A stretch of DNA of 64,000 bases from assembly GCF_000430995.1 (NCBI RefSeq), contig NZ_HF952018.1, positions 1,084,702 through 1,148,701 of the forward strand, in the 5' to 3' direction. The stretch comes from Thermobrachium celere DSM 8682. GTDB taxonomy: Bacteria > Bacillota > Clostridia > Clostridiales > Caloramatoraceae. The notes under the pieces were generated by a model. That model ran no database searches. It was not told the DNA's origin and was given only the letters and a program-made list of their open reading frames with translations. Position 1 is the stretch's first letter, and every line of letters begins with the position of its first letter. Below are positions 18,205 through 28,835 of this stretch, piece by piece. Both the position numbers and the translations under genes were made by a program.

Positions 18205-18892
18205 TATCTAATACAACAGGGATTTCATCTTTAATACTTATTTCGTCTAATGATATGTTACATCTATAACACTTTATATCAACTCCACTCCTATAAGCCT
18301 TTAATATACATTCATAAAACTTTTCATCAATTTCTTTAAAAGGAACAAAGTAGCTAGCATAATCCATAAAAGCAATAAATATTATTTTACTGTCCATACC
18401 CATGTTCTTTATACTAATAAGTTCTTCAATATGTCTTCTTCCTCTTTCTGTAGGTGCATCAGGGAATTTTGCAACATTATTATCTTCATAAGTAGCACAC
18501 TTAACTTCTATAAATGTTTTATTGTCCCCATTAATACAAAAATCAAATTTACTATTACCAAATGTAACCTCTCTTTTTATATCTCCATATCCTAAATGAA
18601 TTCTTCCACTTCTCATTTCTTCCTCTAAAACTCTATTTGCTAAACTTGAATTTATGCATATTAGTTTTTTCTTCTTTTCCACAAACATAAGACTGTATTT
18701 TGTCTTCCTTAATTCATTATTACTCTTTATCAAAAATACCTTTGTATTTGGAATTAAAAGTTCCTTCAACCTTCCTGTATTTGGTACATGAACTATCTCT
18801 TCTTTTCCATCTATATCAACTAAAGCTTGAAACCTATTTAATCTTATTTTAAATATTGCTTCCACCTTTTCGCCTTCAATTTTATAACCCAT
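18185..18892 (-). CDS. sfsA: SfsA-family DNA/sugar-fermentation stimulation protein
   Basis: Protein of 235 residues in the SfsA family, which has an OB-fold N-terminus and a PD-(D/E)XK-like nuclease core. The sequence shows FQALVDIDGKEEIVHVPNTGRLKELL near residue 20, RVLEEEMRSGRIHLGYG, and the core KFDFCINGDNKTFIEVKCAT (D, then ExK). It ends with the family DAPTERGRRHIEEL stretch. The physiological role is not settled. ATG follows AGGAGG. The last codons overlap the feoA operator. Confidence 0.9.
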   Translation of the reverse strand: MGYKIEGEKVEAIFKIRLNRFQALVDIDGKEEIVHVPNTGRLKELLIPNTKVFLIKSNNELRKTKYSLMFVEKKKKLICINSSLANRVLEEEMRSGRIHLGYGDIKREVTFGNSKFDFCINGDNKTFIEVKCATYEDNNVAKFPDAPTERGRRHIEELISIKNMGMDSKIIFIAFMDYASYFVPFKEIDEKFYECILKAYRSGVDIKCYRCNISLDEISIKDEIPVVLDIDNHYQ

Positions 18893-18923
18893 ACTAATCC
18901 TCCTATTAATAATTTTAAAGAAT

Positions 18924-18956
18924 TAAAAAAAGGATATACCCTAAGGTACATCCTTT
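18924..18956 (-). terminator. Terminator after the DUF1292 gene
   Basis: Stem AAAGGAT-TACC with GGTA-ATCCTTT around CTAA, with single unpaired bases, followed on the minus strand by seven Ts. It directly follows the stop codon. Confidence 0.75.
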
Positions 18957-19230
18957 ATTCTTCAAATTCAAAATCTTCGTCGCTCTCTAGCCATTCTTGA
19001 TAAGCTTCGGCTACCTTTTCAAATTCCTCATCATCTTCTATTACTGAAAGAATTTCTTGACCATCTTCATCTACTTCTACCTTGAAAACAACAGCATCCT
19101 CTTCTTCTGATTCAATTGGGTAAAGAACATAATAAACATTACCATCAACTTCTAAGTCTGTTATAAATTCAAATTGAGTTTCTTGACCATTTTCATCAGT
19201 TAAAACGATTACATTATCCATATTTTCCAT
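18955..19230 (-). CDS. DUF1292 (YrzB-like) acidic protein
   Basis: Very acidic protein of 91 residues, start at 19230 (MENMDN) because AGAGGTG lies at the right distance; the longer frame has no ribosome binding site. The pattern VLTDENGQETQFEFI and YYVLYPIE is typical of DUF1292/YrzB. In B. subtilis yrzB closes the alaS-ireB-ruvX string, as it does here. Function unknown; no catalytic residues are apparent. Confidence 0.85.
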   Translation of the reverse strand: MENMDNVIVLTDENGQETQFEFITDLEVDGNVYYVLYPIESEEEDAVVFKVEVDEDGQEILSVIEDDEEFEKVAEAYQEWLESDEDFEFEE

Positions 19231-19294
19231 AAAATTCACCTCTTTCATATTTATACTTAGATTTTAATTTTAAATTTAATAATTGTCAACTAAA

Positions 19295-19708
19295 TTATTT
19301 TTTTATCTTATCAAGGTAGCCTTGTAAAATATATGTTGCTGCTATCGTATCTATGACTTTTTTTCTTTTTGACCAATGCATATCAGCTTCCATTAACATC
19401 CTTTCAGCAGCAACCGTTGTAAGTCTTTCATCCTCTAATATTATTTCCAAATTACAAACTTCCTTTAATTTTTCACAAAAATTTAACACTTTTTCACTCT
19501 GTGGTCCCAGTGTCCCATTCATATTTTTTGGTAAACCTACAACTATCTTTTCTACATTGTACTGTTTTATAATACTTAGTATCTCTTGTAAATCCTTTTT
19601 AATACCTACTCTTTTTATTGTTTTTACACCCTGTGCTGTCCATCCAAGTGGATCACTAATTGCAACACCAATAGTTTTATCTCCAACATCCAAACCTAAT
19701 ATTCTCAT
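19295..19708 (-). CDS. ruvX: Putative Holliday-junction resolvase RuvX/YqgF
   Basis: RNase-H-fold nuclease family of 137 residues. The first acidic motif is [17 protein letters not shown], the second is ILEDERLTT near residue 95, and the third Asp is in KKVIDTIAA. YqgF is linked to both 16S rRNA 5'-end processing and junction resolution; sequence cannot separate these roles. It lies after the aldo/keto reductase gene and before the DUF1292 gene. Confidence 0.92.
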   Translation of the reverse strand: MRILGLDVGDKTIGVAISDPLGWTAQGVKTIKRVGIKKDLQEILSIIKQYNVEKIVVGLPKNMNGTLGPQSEKVLNFCEKLKEVCNLEIILEDERLTTVAAERMLMEADMHWSKRKKVIDTIAATYILQGYLDKIKK

Positions 19709-19717
19709 TGCATCCTC

Positions 19718-20668
19718 CTATACAATTTTAATACAAAAATCTCTACAATATTGAGAACAATACCCACAAAGAAGGCACTTATGTTCATCCACCGTGGCTT
19801 TATTATCAACTAAAGAAAGTGCATTATTATGGCAAGCTTCAACACACTTACCACATCCTGAACACCAATCCTCAATTAATAATCTCTTTTTTTTATTTTT
19901 AAGCAGGAGCTTTAAATTCTCATCAATTAATTTTCCATTAAATTTTGATATATTTGCTTCTACTTCTTCAATAGATTGCATTCCTAAAGCAATAGAATGT
20001 ATATGTGGTATGTTAAGTACAAAATCAATACATTCATCATATGAATTTATTAAATTGCCACCACCTAAGGGCTTCATAGCAAAAATACCCTTACCATTTT
20101 CATAGGCAATTTTAATTGCCTTTAGCATATCCTCTATTGTACCATCTATTATTCCTAGGCCTTTAATATTCACAATAGGATGTATTACATCGATTTCAGG
20201 CATATATGCAGCAACTTCTACTACTTCTACTGCATGCGTAGAAACTCCAACTGCGTCAATTATACCTTGCTTTTTAGCATCTATTAAATATCTTAATGCT
20301 TCCTCATGTCCCTTTAATGTTAACCTACTTTCCTGTTCATGTAACATAAAAATTCCAAGCTTTTTCACACCCATACCTTCAAGAGCTTCTTGTACACTTT
20401 CCCTCATTCCTTCATAGGTGTAATCATATGATTTTGATGAAATTATTATATCTTTATTTTTAGATAACTCTAGAGCTCTTTTTATGTATGGGTAAGTTTT
20501 ATAGAGTTTTGCTGTATCAATAAAATTTACTCCTTTATCAAAGGCATGAGCTATAACTTTAGCACCTTCTTCTACTGGAAGGTTAGCTTGTAGAGGACCT
20601 ACAGTTAAACTTCCAAAACAAAGTTTAGAAACCTTTAAATTTGTTCGTCCTAAATAATAGTATTTCAC
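19718..20668 (-). CDS. Aldo/keto reductase with C-terminal 4Fe-4S domain
   Basis: Oxidoreductase of 316 residues with a TIM-barrel aldo/keto reductase domain followed by a ferredoxin-like tail. The start is GTG at 20668 behind AAAGGTG; an ATG further up lies inside the ireB terminator. The barrel has LGRTNLKVSKLCFGS, NFIDTAKLY (catalytic Asp/Tyr region), ISSKSYDYTYE (Lys) and LHEQESR (His). The tail has two CxxCxxC motifs (CSGCGKCVEAC and CLLCGYCSQYC). The substrate is unknown. It is inserted between ireB and ruvX, which are adjacent in B. subtilis. Confidence 0.88.
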   Translation of the reverse strand: MKYYYLGRTNLKVSKLCFGSLTVGPLQANLPVEEGAKVIAHAFDKGVNFIDTAKLYKTYPYIKRALELSKNKDIIISSKSYDYTYEGMRESVQEALEGMGVKKLGIFMLHEQESRLTLKGHEEALRYLIDAKKQGIIDAVGVSTHAVEVVEVAAYMPEIDVIHPIVNIKGLGIIDGTIEDMLKAIKIAYENGKGIFAMKPLGGGNLINSYDECIDFVLNIPHIHSIALGMQSIEEVEANISKFNGKLIDENLKLLLKNKKKRLLIEDWCSGCGKCVEACHNNALSLVDNKATVDEHKCLLCGYCSQYCRDFCIKIV

Positions 20669-20692
20669 ATAAATCACCTTTCTAAAATTAAG

Positions 20693-20717
20693 TTGCATTG
20701 GGAATTACCCAATGCAA
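20693..20717 (-). terminator. Terminator after ireB
   Basis: A perfect 10-base stem (TTGCATTGGG with CCCAATGCAA) with a 5-base loop, followed on the minus strand by CTTAATTTT. It lies between the ireB stop and the reductase start. Confidence 0.7.
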
Positions 20718-20723
20718 CCAAAA

Positions 20724-20978
20724 TTATCTATTCTCTAAATATACCTTAAAAAGCTCCTCTAAGATTTCGTCACGTTCAACTCTTCTAATTATAGTTCTAG
20801 CACTTTTATGACTTGTTATATATGTTGGGTCTCCTGATAAAATATATCCAACCAATTGATTAATTGGATTATATCCTTTTTCCTTTAAAGCCTGATAAAC
20901 TTCATCTAAAACTTCGCGTACCTTTTTATTTGGCTCTAGCTCAATATCAAATTTCATTGTTTCATGGTGCTCAGCCAT
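20724..20978 (-). CDS. ireB: IreB-family regulator (DUF965)
   Basis: Protein of 84 residues. In Enterococcus IreB is a substrate of the IreK Ser/Thr kinase and affects cephalosporin resistance. The sequence [41 protein letters not shown] matches the family along its whole length, including the N-terminal Thr in ETMKF. It lies directly after alaS, its usual neighbour. Confidence 0.9.
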   Translation of the reverse strand: MAEHHETMKFDIELEPNKKVREVLDEVYQALKEKGYNPINQLVGYILSGDPTYITSHKSARTIIRRVERDEILEELFKVYLENR

Positions 20979-21019
20979 AATAACACCTTCCTTTGTTTAT
21001 TCTTATACATAATATACCA

Positions 21020-23656
21020 TTATTTTATCATTGTTTCAACAATCTCAAATGCTTTATTTAACGCCTCATCAATCTTTGAAGCATCACGACCACCTGCTTG
21101 TGCAATATCTGGTCTTCCGCCTCCACCGCCACCAGCTACTTTTGCTACTTCTTTTATAATGTTTCCTGCATGTGCACCCTTTTGAACAGCGTCTTTGCTT
21201 GCCATAGAAACAAATACAACTTTACCTTCTTTATTACTTCCTAGAACAATTACACACGTTCCTAATTTTTCCTTTAACCTATCTCCAAGCGTTCTTAATC
21301 CGTCAGCATCTAAATCAACCTTTGCTACTGCTACCTTAACACCATTGATATCCTTAGCTGAATTTACTATTTCATCAGACATACTATTTGCCATTTTGCT
21401 CTTTAGAGCTTCAATCTCTCTCTCTTTTCCCTTAAGCTCATTTACTAACGCTTCTGCCTTTCTAACTATCTCTTTATTTGTTGTTTTTAAAGCCTTTGCA
21501 ACTTCATTTAATGTTAATTCTATGTTATTTACATAATCAATTGCGCCTTTACCTGTAACTGCCTCAATTCTTCTTATACCAGCAGCTACACCCCCCTCTG
21601 AAACTATTTTAAACATTCCAATTGATGATGTATTTGATACATGTGTACCTCCACAGAGTTCCATGCTAAAATTACCTGCTCTTACTACTCTTACTGTGCT
21701 TCCATATTTTTCACCAAATAGAGCTGTAGCACCCATCTTTTTAGCCTCTTCTAGAGAAGTCTCAATTGTTTCAACATTTAAAGCCTCTAGTATCTTTTCA
21801 TTTACAAGTTGTTCAACCTTGTGCAGTTCTTCATGAGATAGAGCTTCAAAATGTGTAAAGTCAAATCTTAATCTGTCATCTGCAACAAGTGAACCTGATT
21901 GTTCAACATGTGTTCCTAGAATTTCTCTTAATGCCTTATGTAATAGGTGGGTTGCTGTATGATTTCTTGCAATGCTCATTCTTCTGGATACATTTACCTT
22001 AGTTGTTACTAATGAACCCTTTCTAACTTCGCCCCTTGTTACTTTACATACATGTATTATTTTATTATTATGAGTCTTCTTACAATCTAGAACTTCAATT
22101 TCAAAACCTTCTCCTAATATAAAACCTGTATCTCCTATTTGTCCACCCATTTCAGGATAGAATGTTGTCTTATCTAAAATTAATGTTACTTCATCTCCCT
22201 CTACTGCATTATCAGTAAAGTTACCATCCTTTACAATATAAAGTACTTCTCCATTTCCTTCTGTACTTGTATAACCTACAAATTCAGTAGTCAATTCTGC
22301 TGGTAAAGTAGCATAAATATCTATATCTGTTCCCATATAATTTGTTTCTTCTCTTGCAGAACGTGCCCTTTCTTTTTGAGCCTCCATTTCTTTTTCAAAG
22401 CCCTGCATATCAACCTTTATATTATGTTCATCTAATATTTCTATTGTTAATTCTATTGGGAAACCATATGTATCATATAATTTAAATGCGCTTTCTCCAT
22501 CTAAAACATTCTTATTTTGTGCTTTTAATTCTTCTATATATTGATTTAATATACTTAAACCTTGATCTATTGTTTCATCAAATCTTTCCTCTTCAAGTTT
22601 TATAACCTTTTTAATAAAGTCTCTTTTTTCTTCTAGTTCTGGATATGCTGTTTTTGAATTTTCAATTACAACATCACAAATATTGTATAAAAATGCTTTA
22701 TTAATTCCTAATAATTTTCCATGCCTTGCTGCTCTTCTTAAAAGTCTTCTTAAAACATAGCCACGTCCCTCATTTGAAGGTAATATACCATCACTAACCA
22801 TAAAGGTTACACTTCTTATATGATCTGTTATTACTCTTACAGATACATCCTTTGCTTCATCAGTATTGTATTTATAATTTGCTACTTCACATACTTTATC
22901 AAGAATAGCTTTTATTGTATCAACTTCAAATATTGAATCAACACCCTGCATAATTGTTGCTATTCTTTCAAGTCCCATTCCTGTATCTATATTTGGATTT
23001 TCAAGTCTAGAATATGTACCATCTTCTTCTTTATTAAATTGAGTAAAAACTAAATTCCAAAACTCTATAAATCTATCACAATCACATCCTACTTTACAAT
23101 CTGGTTTACCACAACCCTTGTCTTCTCCTCTATCGAAGTATAGCTCTGAACATGGTCCACATGGACCTTGTCCTATTTCCCAGAAGTTATCCTCTTTTCC
23201 CATTCTGTAAATTCTGTCAGCAGGAACCCCTACTTTTTTAGTCCATATTTCAAAGGCTTCGTCATCCTCTTCATAAATAGATACATATAATCTGTCCTTA
23301 GGAAGCTTTAATACTTCTGTTGCAAATTCCCACGCCCAAGCAGTAGCTTCTTCTTTAAAATAATCACCAAAAGAGAAATTACCTAACATTTCAAAGAAAG
23401 TACCATGTCTTGCAGTTTTACCGACTCTTTCTATATCGCCTGTTCTAATACATTTTTGACATGTTGTTACTCTTTTTCTTGGTGGAACTTCTTGACCTGT
23501 AAAATATGGCTTTAATGGTGCCATACCTGCATTTATTAGTAAAAGGCTTTTATCATTTTGTGGAACAAGTGAAAAGCTTGGTAATCTTAAATGCCCCTTA
23601 CTTTCAAAAAAGGACAGGTATTTTTCTCTAATTTCATTTAAACCCATGTAGTTCAT
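21020..23656 (-). CDS. alaS: Alanyl-tRNA synthetase
   Basis: Class II synthetase of 878 residues that charges tRNA-Ala. The catalytic domain spans about 1-420 ([18 protein letters not shown], motif 3 DTGMGLERI). The editing domain has [14 protein letters not shown] near 565 and MELCGGTHV near 665. The C-terminal DHHA1 domain ends with the glycine run [12 protein letters not shown] at 23656 follows AGGAGGGTGATAAA. Its leader is a T-box (23717-23943). Confidence 0.97.
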   Translation of the reverse strand: MNYMGLNEIREKYLSFFESKGHLRLPSFSLVPQNDKSLLLINAGMAPLKPYFTGQEVPPRKRVTTCQKCIRTGDIERVGKTARHGTFFEMLGNFSFGDYFKEEATAWAWEFATEVLKLPKDRLYVSIYEEDDEAFEIWTKKVGVPADRIYRMGKEDNFWEIGQGPCGPCSELYFDRGEDKGCGKPDCKVGCDCDRFIEFWNLVFTQFNKEEDGTYSRLENPNIDTGMGLERIATIMQGVDSIFEVDTIKAILDKVCEVANYKYNTDEAKDVSVRVITDHIRSVTFMVSDGILPSNEGRGYVLRRLLRRAARHGKLLGINKAFLYNICDVVIENSKTAYPELEEKRDFIKKVIKLEEERFDETIDQGLSILNQYIEELKAQNKNVLDGESAFKLYDTYGFPIELTIEILDEHNIKVDMQGFEKEMEAQKERARSAREETNYMGTDIDIYATLPAELTTEFVGYTSTEGNGEVLYIVKDGNFTDNAVEGDEVTLILDKTTFYPEMGGQIGDTGFILGEGFEIEVLDCKKTHNNKIIHVCKVTRGEVRKGSLVTTKVNVSRRMSIARNHTATHLLHKALREILGTHVEQSGSLVADDRLRFDFTHFEALSHEELHKVEQLVNEKILEALNVETIETSLEEAKKMGATALFGEKYGSTVRVVRAGNFSMELCGGTHVSNTSSIGMFKIVSEGGVAAGIRRIEAVTGKGAIDYVNNIELTLNEVAKALKTTNKEIVRKAEALVNELKGKEREIEALKSKMANSMSDEIVNSAKDINGVKVAVAKVDLDADGLRTLGDRLKEKLGTCVIVLGSNKEGKVVFVSMASKDAVQKGAHAGNIIKEVAKVAGGGGGGRPDIAQAGGRDASKIDEALNKAFEIVETMIK

Positions 23657-23716
23657 TTTATCACCCTCCTATGTATATAATAATAACTCTACAATACAAT
23701 TAACTTAATATTCTAT

Positions 23717-23943
23717 TTAAAAAAAAATCCTTCATCCCTAAAATCTAGGGACGAAAGATCACTTCCGCGGTACCACCCTAATTACCAACTTGGTCACTCT
23801 AGGCCTTAACGCAAGCCAACGGTAATGCCTACTTTACTTTCAGCACACAGCTTTGGGACTGCTTCCATATCTATCTGTAAAGGTTCGCACCAGCCACCTT
23901 CTCTCTGAAACAGAATGGATATGTACTCCTTCCCTTCATAGCC
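23717..23943 (-). promoter_or_regulatory. T-box leader of alaS with terminator
   Basis: The T-box sequence AGGGTGGTACCGCG is at 23779-23766 on the minus strand. Downstream, a terminator stem (TCCCTA at 23735-23740 with TAGGGA at 23746-23751) is followed by a long T-run. Upstream, Stem I shows AGAGAG and a GCA triplet (23862-23860) after ATGGAA that can serve as the alanine specifier. Uncharged tRNA-Ala would stabilise the antiterminator and allow alaS transcription. The specifier was assigned by eye. Confidence 0.9.
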
Positions 23944-23944
23944 T

Positions 23945-24943
23945 TTAAAATATTTTTTTCATTAAATAATTATATGTTACTTTTATAATTCCTGCAATAG
24001 GTACTGCCAACAAAAGTCCAATTCCGCCAAAAAATTTACCTCCTACCAATAGTATAATTATAACATAAACTGGATGTATTCCTAAACTATCTCCTAAAAT
24101 TTTTGGTGCAACTATGCTGCTTTCAATCTCCTGAAGTACGAAAAAGAATATTGATACAGCAACAGCTTTATTTATAGATTGTGTTAATGCTATTAAAAAA
24201 GCTGGAACAAATCCAAGCACTGGACCAAAGTATGGTATTATATTAGTTAGACCATTAATAACTGCTATAAACAATGGAAATCTTATTCTAAGCAAAACAA
24301 GCCCTATAAAAGTAAATAGTGATATAATAAATGACAAAATTAACTGACCTCTAATATAATTACCTATTACTTCATCTATTTCTCTTGCAACATCAAAAAC
24401 TATATCCCTTAATTTAAAAGGAATTATATTCATTAATTGCTTTTTAAAATAAGCAGAATCAATTAAAAAATAGTATGTAAAAATAGGAGTCAGTAAATAT
24501 AAAGTCATTTTTTTAGATATCAAAATTGTATTAACAAAAAGTCTATTAATATAAATCGTTGATGTACTCTTTAATTTACCTAAAACTACATCTAAATTAC
24601 CTTTAATATAGGCAGGCAACTTATCATAAAATAAAAAATATGGTCTTAATGATTCCTCTATTATATCTATACTAGAAGCTATTACAAATACCTCTTTGAT
24701 AATACTTGGAATAATTATAAAAAATATAAATATGAATACAACGAGAATAAATATAATCGAAATTATTGCTGAAAGTTTAGAAGAAAATCCCCTTTTTTCT
24801 AAATGCTTTTTAAGAGGTGTAAGTATATAAGCAAAAATAAAGGATATTAGTAAAGGCGATATAAAGTCTTTTATTAAGAATAAAATAAATATAAAAAATA
24901 TAATAAAAAACGTATAAACTAAAATTATTTTACTTTTTGTCAT
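23945..24943 (-). CDS. AI-2E family permease (YrrI-like)
   Basis: Membrane protein of 332 residues in the AI-2E/UPF0118 family. It shows N-terminal helices (IILVYTFFIIFFIFILF), a long central soluble part, then helices with the family motif FPLFIAVINGLTNIIPYFGPVLGFVPA and QEIESSIVAPKILG. Family members include exporters and Na+/H+ antiporters; the substrate here is unknown. It lies directly upstream of the alaS T-box, as yrrI does in B. subtilis. Confidence 0.85.
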   Translation of the reverse strand: MTKSKIILVYTFFIIFFIFILFLIKDFISPLLISFIFAYILTPLKKHLEKRGFSSKLSAIISIIFILVVFIFIFFIIIPSIIKEVFVIASSIDIIEESLRPYFLFYDKLPAYIKGNLDVVLGKLKSTSTIYINRLFVNTILISKKMTLYLLTPIFTYYFLIDSAYFKKQLMNIIPFKLRDIVFDVAREIDEVIGNYIRGQLILSFIISLFTFIGLVLLRIRFPLFIAVINGLTNIIPYFGPVLGFVPAFLIALTQSINKAVAVSIFFFVLQEIESSIVAPKILGDSLGIHPVYVIIILLVGGKFFGGIGLLLAVPIAGIIKVTYNYLMKKIF

Positions 24944-24953
24944 AATTACAACA

Positions 24954-25466
24954 CTACCTTAAAAGTTTCTTTAAAGAAGCTTTATTTAATATCTTTACAT
25001 CATCATTTACAACTATAAATTTAGATTTAAATCTTGTCTCTTTATCAACCAATATAATATTTCTTCCAGTAATTAAATCGTTTAACATTCCATTTGAAAT
25101 ACAAAGAGCTTTAATTTCTCCTGAGTATTCATCAAATATTACATCCTTTAAAATTCCCATAAATTTAGCATCTTTAGAAAAAACATTATTACCTAATCTA
25201 TCAGATAAGCTTAACTTTTTTAAAAATCTATATTTTATCTTATTATAGTCTTTATCTAAATTTGATATTATAATAACATCTGAAACTATATTTATTTGCT
25301 TTGGAGTAATAATATAAAAACAATTAAATAAACCCTTTCTTTTTGATAAAATATATCCTATTATCTTAATTCTTCTGTTATCAAATAGAACATCAATTAT
25401 TTTTCCATAATCATCTCCTGAATATCCTACAACTTTTTTGTTTAGTACATCAGTTAGTTTTATCAT
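24954..25466 (-). CDS. PRC-barrel domain protein
   Basis: Protein of 170 residues with two PRC-barrel-like repeats: LNKKVVGYSGDDYGKIIDVLFDNRR at the N-terminus and DAKFMGILKDVIFDEYSGEIKAL in the middle. No membrane segment or catalytic site. YrrD-like proteins with this domain lie at the same place near mnmA in other Firmicutes. A role in membrane attachment or RNA metabolism is only a family guess. Confidence 0.75.
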   Translation of the reverse strand: MIKLTDVLNKKVVGYSGDDYGKIIDVLFDNRRIKIIGYILSKRKGLFNCFYIITPKQINIVSDVIIISNLDKDYNKIKYRFLKKLSLSDRLGNNVFSKDAKFMGILKDVIFDEYSGEIKALCISNGMLNDLITGRNIILVDKETRFKSKFIVVNDDVKILNKASLKKLLR

Positions 25467-25525
25467 ATTATAACACCTCCTTCTTAGATATTTTTTGCAA
25501 AATAGCTAAAAAAATTCTTAAAAAT

Positions 25526-25556
25526 AAATAGGAGCTGATTGAATCAGCTCCTATTT
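25526..25556 (-). terminator. Terminator after mnmA
   Basis: A perfect 15-base stem (25526-25540 with 25542-25556) around one base overlaps the mnmA stop. On the minus strand it continues with ATTTTTAAG. Confidence 0.8.
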
Positions 25557-26621
25557 TATAATTCCACCACCTACTACAATATCACCGTCATAAAACACAA
25601 CTGACTGCCCTTTTGTTATAGCTCTTTGTGGAGTTTCAAATTTTACAAGAACACCATTTTTATAAGGCATGATTGTTGCATCAGCTTCTTTTGCTGAATA
25701 TCTTATCTTTGCTGTTACCTTCATTTCTCCTTCTAATTTTTCAAAAGGTATAAAATTAACATCTTCTGCATATAGTGTGTCTTTAAATATATCTTTTTCG
25801 TCACCTACAACAACTAGGTTCTTTTCTGGTATTATGTCAATTACATAAACTGGCTTTCCTAAAGATAAACCAAGCCCCTTCCTTTGACCTATTGTATAAT
25901 GAATTATACCTTTATGTTTTCCTAACTTATTTCCATTTACATCTACAAAATAACCTGGTTTAATCTCCTCAGGCCTTCTTTCTTTTATAAATCTGGCATA
26001 ATCATTATCTGGGACAAAACAAATTTCTTCACTATCCTTTTTATTAGCAACTGGGAGTCCTATCTCTCTTGCTATTTCTCTAACTTTATCCTTAGTATAT
26101 CCACCAAGTGGCATTAGGGTATGTGCTAATTGATATTGTGTCATGTTGTATAATACATATGTTTGGTCCTTCTTTTCATCCTTTGATCTTTTAAGAAGAT
26201 ATCTTCCTGTTTTATTATCTTTTTCTATAATAGCATAATGTCCAGTTGCTATATACTTAGCACCTAATACTTTTGCCCTTTTTAAAAACTCATCAAATTT
26301 TATATATTTGTTACATGCAATACATGGGTTAGGAGTTTTCCCTGCTAGATATTCATCAATAAAATAATTAATCACCTTAGATTCAAAAACATCTTTAAAA
26401 TTTAAAACATAATATGGTATATCAAGCTTTGCAGCTACTCTAGTTGCGTCATTTACAGCTGAAAGAGAACAGCATCCGCCCTCTCTCTCTTCAAATTCTA
26501 AATTTCTTGGTATAACTTCCATAGTTATACCAACCACATCATATCCTTGCTCTTTTAGTAAATATGCAGCGACGGAGCTATCAACTCCGCCGCTCATTCC
26601 TATAACAACCTTTTCCTTCAT
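25551..26621 (-). CDS. mnmA: tRNA 2-thiouridylase MnmA
   Basis: ATP-dependent enzyme that puts sulphur on U34 of Lys, Glu and Gln tRNAs. The 356 residues begin with the PP-loop [15 protein letters not shown]. The catalytic cysteine pair is Cys in [11 protein letters not shown] (near residue 100) and Cys in [10 protein letters not shown] (near 200). It is the last gene of iscR-iscS-iscU-mnmA, so the desulphurase that supplies persulphide is in the same operon. Confidence 0.96.
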   Translation of the reverse strand: MKEKVVIGMSGGVDSSVAAYLLKEQGYDVVGITMEVIPRNLEFEEREGGCCSLSAVNDATRVAAKLDIPYYVLNFKDVFESKVINYFIDEYLAGKTPNPCIACNKYIKFDEFLKRAKVLGAKYIATGHYAIIEKDNKTGRYLLKRSKDEKKDQTYVLYNMTQYQLAHTLMPLGGYTKDKVREIAREIGLPVANKKDSEEICFVPDNDYARFIKERRPEEIKPGYFVDVNGNKLGKHKGIIHYTIGQRKGLGLSLGKPVYVIDIIPEKNLVVVGDEKDIFKDTLYAEDVNFIPFEKLEGEMKVTAKIRYSAKEADATIMPYKNGVLVKFETPQRAITKGQSVVFYDGDIVVGGGIIK

Positions 26622-26636
26622 ATATTCACCTACTTA

Positions 26637-27056
26637 TCACTCATGATGATGGTCGTCATCGTCTGTAAATCTGTCTTCCCATGGTTCTAGTCCATTTTTT
26701 ATTCTATAATCATTTATTGCCTTATGGATAGCCTGTTCAGCTAAAACTGAGCAATGCATTTTAGCTGGTGGTAGTCCATCTAGTGCCTCTGCAACTGCTA
26801 CATTTGTAAGTTCCCATGCTTCCTCTAAAGTCTTTCCCTTAATTAATTCAGTTGCCATTGAGCTTGAAGCTATAGCTGAACCACAGCCAAATGTTTTAAA
26901 CTTTACATCTACTATTCTATTGTTTTCAACCTTTATATAAATCTTCATTATATCTCCACATTTAGCGTTTCCTACTTCTCCTACTCCATCTGGATTTTCA
27001 ATTTCACCTACATTTCTTGGATTCATAAAATGGTCCATTACTTTATCACTGTACAT
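26637..27056 (-). CDS. iscU: Iron-sulphur scaffold protein IscU/NifU
   Basis: Scaffold on which Fe-S clusters are built, 139 residues. The three ligand cysteines are in GNAKCGD (near 34), FGCGSA (near 59) and MHCSVLA (near 102). The N-terminus has the MDHFMNPRNVGEI motif. The C-terminus is rich in Asp and His (TDDDDHHHE), which may bind metal. It lies two bases after iscS. Confidence 0.94.
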   Translation of the reverse strand: MYSDKVMDHFMNPRNVGEIENPDGVGEVGNAKCGDIMKIYIKVENNRIVDVKFKTFGCGSAIASSSMATELIKGKTLEEAWELTNVAVAEALDGLPPAKMHCSVLAEQAIHKAINDYRIKNGLEPWEDRFTDDDDHHHE

Positions 27057-27057
27057 A

Positions 27058-28245
27058 TTATTTTCCCCCTTCTTTTATAAATGATTCATATAATGGTGAC
27101 ATATCTCTTAACCTTTGAACTATCTGTGGTAATACTTCTAAAACATAATCTACATCTTCTTCTTTATTTAAATCTCCAAGACTAAGTCTTAAAGATCCAT
27201 GTGCAATTTCATGTGGTAAACCAATTGCCATAAGTACATGAGAAGGATCAAGCGATCCTGAAGAACAAGCACTTCCTGTTGAAGCACATATTCCATAATG
27301 ATCTAATAATAAAAGCAATGATTCACCTTCTATAAATTGAAAACTTACATTTATATTACCTGGTAGTCTTTTTTCTGGATGTCCATTTAGCTTTGTATAT
27401 GGTATTTTTTCCATAATACCATTTAGTAGTCTATCTCTCATTGACTTTATTTTTCTATTGTGTTCTTCAATATTTGATGTAGCAAGTTCTATTGCCTTAC
27501 CTAATCCAACAATACCAGGTAAATTTTCTGTACCTGCTCTTCTTTTTCTCTCTTGGCCTCCACCATGTATTAAGTTATCTATTTTTACTCCTTTTCTGAT
27601 ATATAGAGCACCTACACCCTTTGGTCCATAGAACTTGTGGGCAGCAAGTGAAAGTAAGTCTATATTCATTTCTTTAACATCTATATTTACATTTCCAACT
27701 GCCTGAACTGCATCTGTATGGAAATAAATTCCTCTCTCTCTAGCAATCTTACCTATTTCAGCTATAGGCTGTATAGTTCCTATTTCATTATTAGCAAACA
27801 TTATTGTTATTAATATAGTTTTATCAGTTATTGCCTTCTTTAAATCTTCAAGATTTATCATTCCATATTCATCTACATCAAGATAAGTTACTTCAAATCC
27901 TTGTTTTTCTAAATATTCACATGTATGAAGTACGGCATGATGTTCAATCTTTGTTGTTATTATATGATTACCTTTATCTCTATTAGCAAAGGCTACACCT
28001 TTAATTGCCCAGTTATCAGCTTCAGAACCTCCACCTGTAAAGTATATTTCATCTGGTAGAGCATTTAAAGCTTTAGCAACTTTTTCTCTTGCTTCCTCTA
28101 TAGCTGCTTTTGATCTTCTTCCAAAGGTATAAATTGATGAAGCATTTCCAAATTGTTCAGTAAAATATGGCATCATTGCCTCTAATACTTCTGGTTTTGT
28201 ATAAGTTGTTGCTGCATGATCCATATATACAAATCTTTTTTCCAT
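27058..28245 (-). CDS. iscS: Cysteine desulphurase IscS/NifS
   Basis: PLP enzyme that turns cysteine into alanine and passes on persulphide. The 395 residues show [24 protein letters not shown], the PLP lysine in [12 protein letters not shown] (near 205), [12 protein letters not shown] and the catalytic Cys in [11 protein letters not shown] (near 330). The extended active-site loop suits a group I enzyme. It is two bases after iscR and supplies both IscU and MnmA. Confidence 0.95.
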   Translation of the reverse strand: MEKRFVYMDHAATTYTKPEVLEAMMPYFTEQFGNASSIYTFGRRSKAAIEEAREKVAKALNALPDEIYFTGGGSEADNWAIKGVAFANRDKGNHIITTKIEHHAVLHTCEYLEKQGFEVTYLDVDEYGMINLEDLKKAITDKTILITIMFANNEIGTIQPIAEIGKIARERGIYFHTDAVQAVGNVNIDVKEMNIDLLSLAAHKFYGPKGVGALYIRKGVKIDNLIHGGGQERKRRAGTENLPGIVGLGKAIELATSNIEEHNRKIKSMRDRLLNGIMEKIPYTKLNGHPEKRLPGNINVSFQFIEGESLLLLLDHYGICASTGSACSSGSLDPSHVLMAIGLPHEIAHGSLRLSLGDLNKEEDVDYVLEVLPQIVQRLRDMSPLYESFIKEGGK

Positions 28246-28247
28246 TG

Positions 28248-28691
28248 TTATTCTCCCCTTTTTATTGATGTAATTACATTCATGGATTTATAGTCGTTTA
28301 CCATATCCTCAAGTGTTATTGAGCGAGTAACTTGATTTACACTATCCCTAATCTTTATCCATAAAAGCCTTGTAGCACAATAATCAACTCTTGAACAGTT
28401 AACCTCATCATCAATACATTCTGATATTTCAATTGGCCCCTCTAAAACATCTAATATATCCGCTACAGTAATTTGTGATGGTGGCCTACTTAAAATATAT
28501 CCTCCTTGAGCCCCTCTAACACTCTGTATTAATCCTGCCTTTCTTAGAGCACTAAAAAGTTGCTCAAGATAATATTCTGAAATATTTTGTCTTTCTGAAA
28601 TAGTCTTTATCGATAAAGGCTCATTGCCATAGTTTAATGCAAGCTCAAACATAGCCTTAACTCCATACCGACCCCTAGTTGATAACTTCAA
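28248..28691 (-). CDS. iscR: IscR-type Rrf2 transcription regulator
   Basis: Winged-helix regulator of 147 residues, start TTG at 28691 after GAGGTG. The HTH spans [17 protein letters not shown] through [30 protein letters not shown]. Three cysteines in [14 protein letters not shown] near residue 90-102 match the [2Fe-2S] ligands of IscR and are absent from CymR. It heads iscR-iscS-iscU-mnmA and probably represses it when Fe-S supply is sufficient. Confidence 0.88.
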   Translation of the reverse strand: MKLSTRGRYGVKAMFELALNYGNEPLSIKTISERQNISEYYLEQLFSALRKAGLIQSVRGAQGGYILSRPPSQITVADILDVLEGPIEISECIDDEVNCSRVDYCATRLLWIKIRDSVNQVTRSITLEDMVNDYKSMNVITSIKRGE

Positions 28692-28742
28692 ATTAATCAC
28701 CTCTAATTTAATTCCGAGTAAAATAATATGAATTTCATCTTC

Positions 28743-28771
28743 AGATTATCATAGTAGAGTAATTTTGTCAA
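28743..28771 (-). promoter_or_regulatory. Promoter for the iscR operon
   Basis: TTGACA (28771-28766), 17 bases and TAATCT (28748-28743) on the minus strand, about 50 bases upstream of iscR. Rrf2-like half sites (ACTC... and TTTACTCGGAAT) flank it, but no clear palindrome could be fixed. Confidence 0.5.
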
Positions 28772-28835
28772 CTTTATATTTTCAAAAACTTAAATATATT
28801 ATTTCATAATCTATTATTTATTAAGGCTCACTAAT

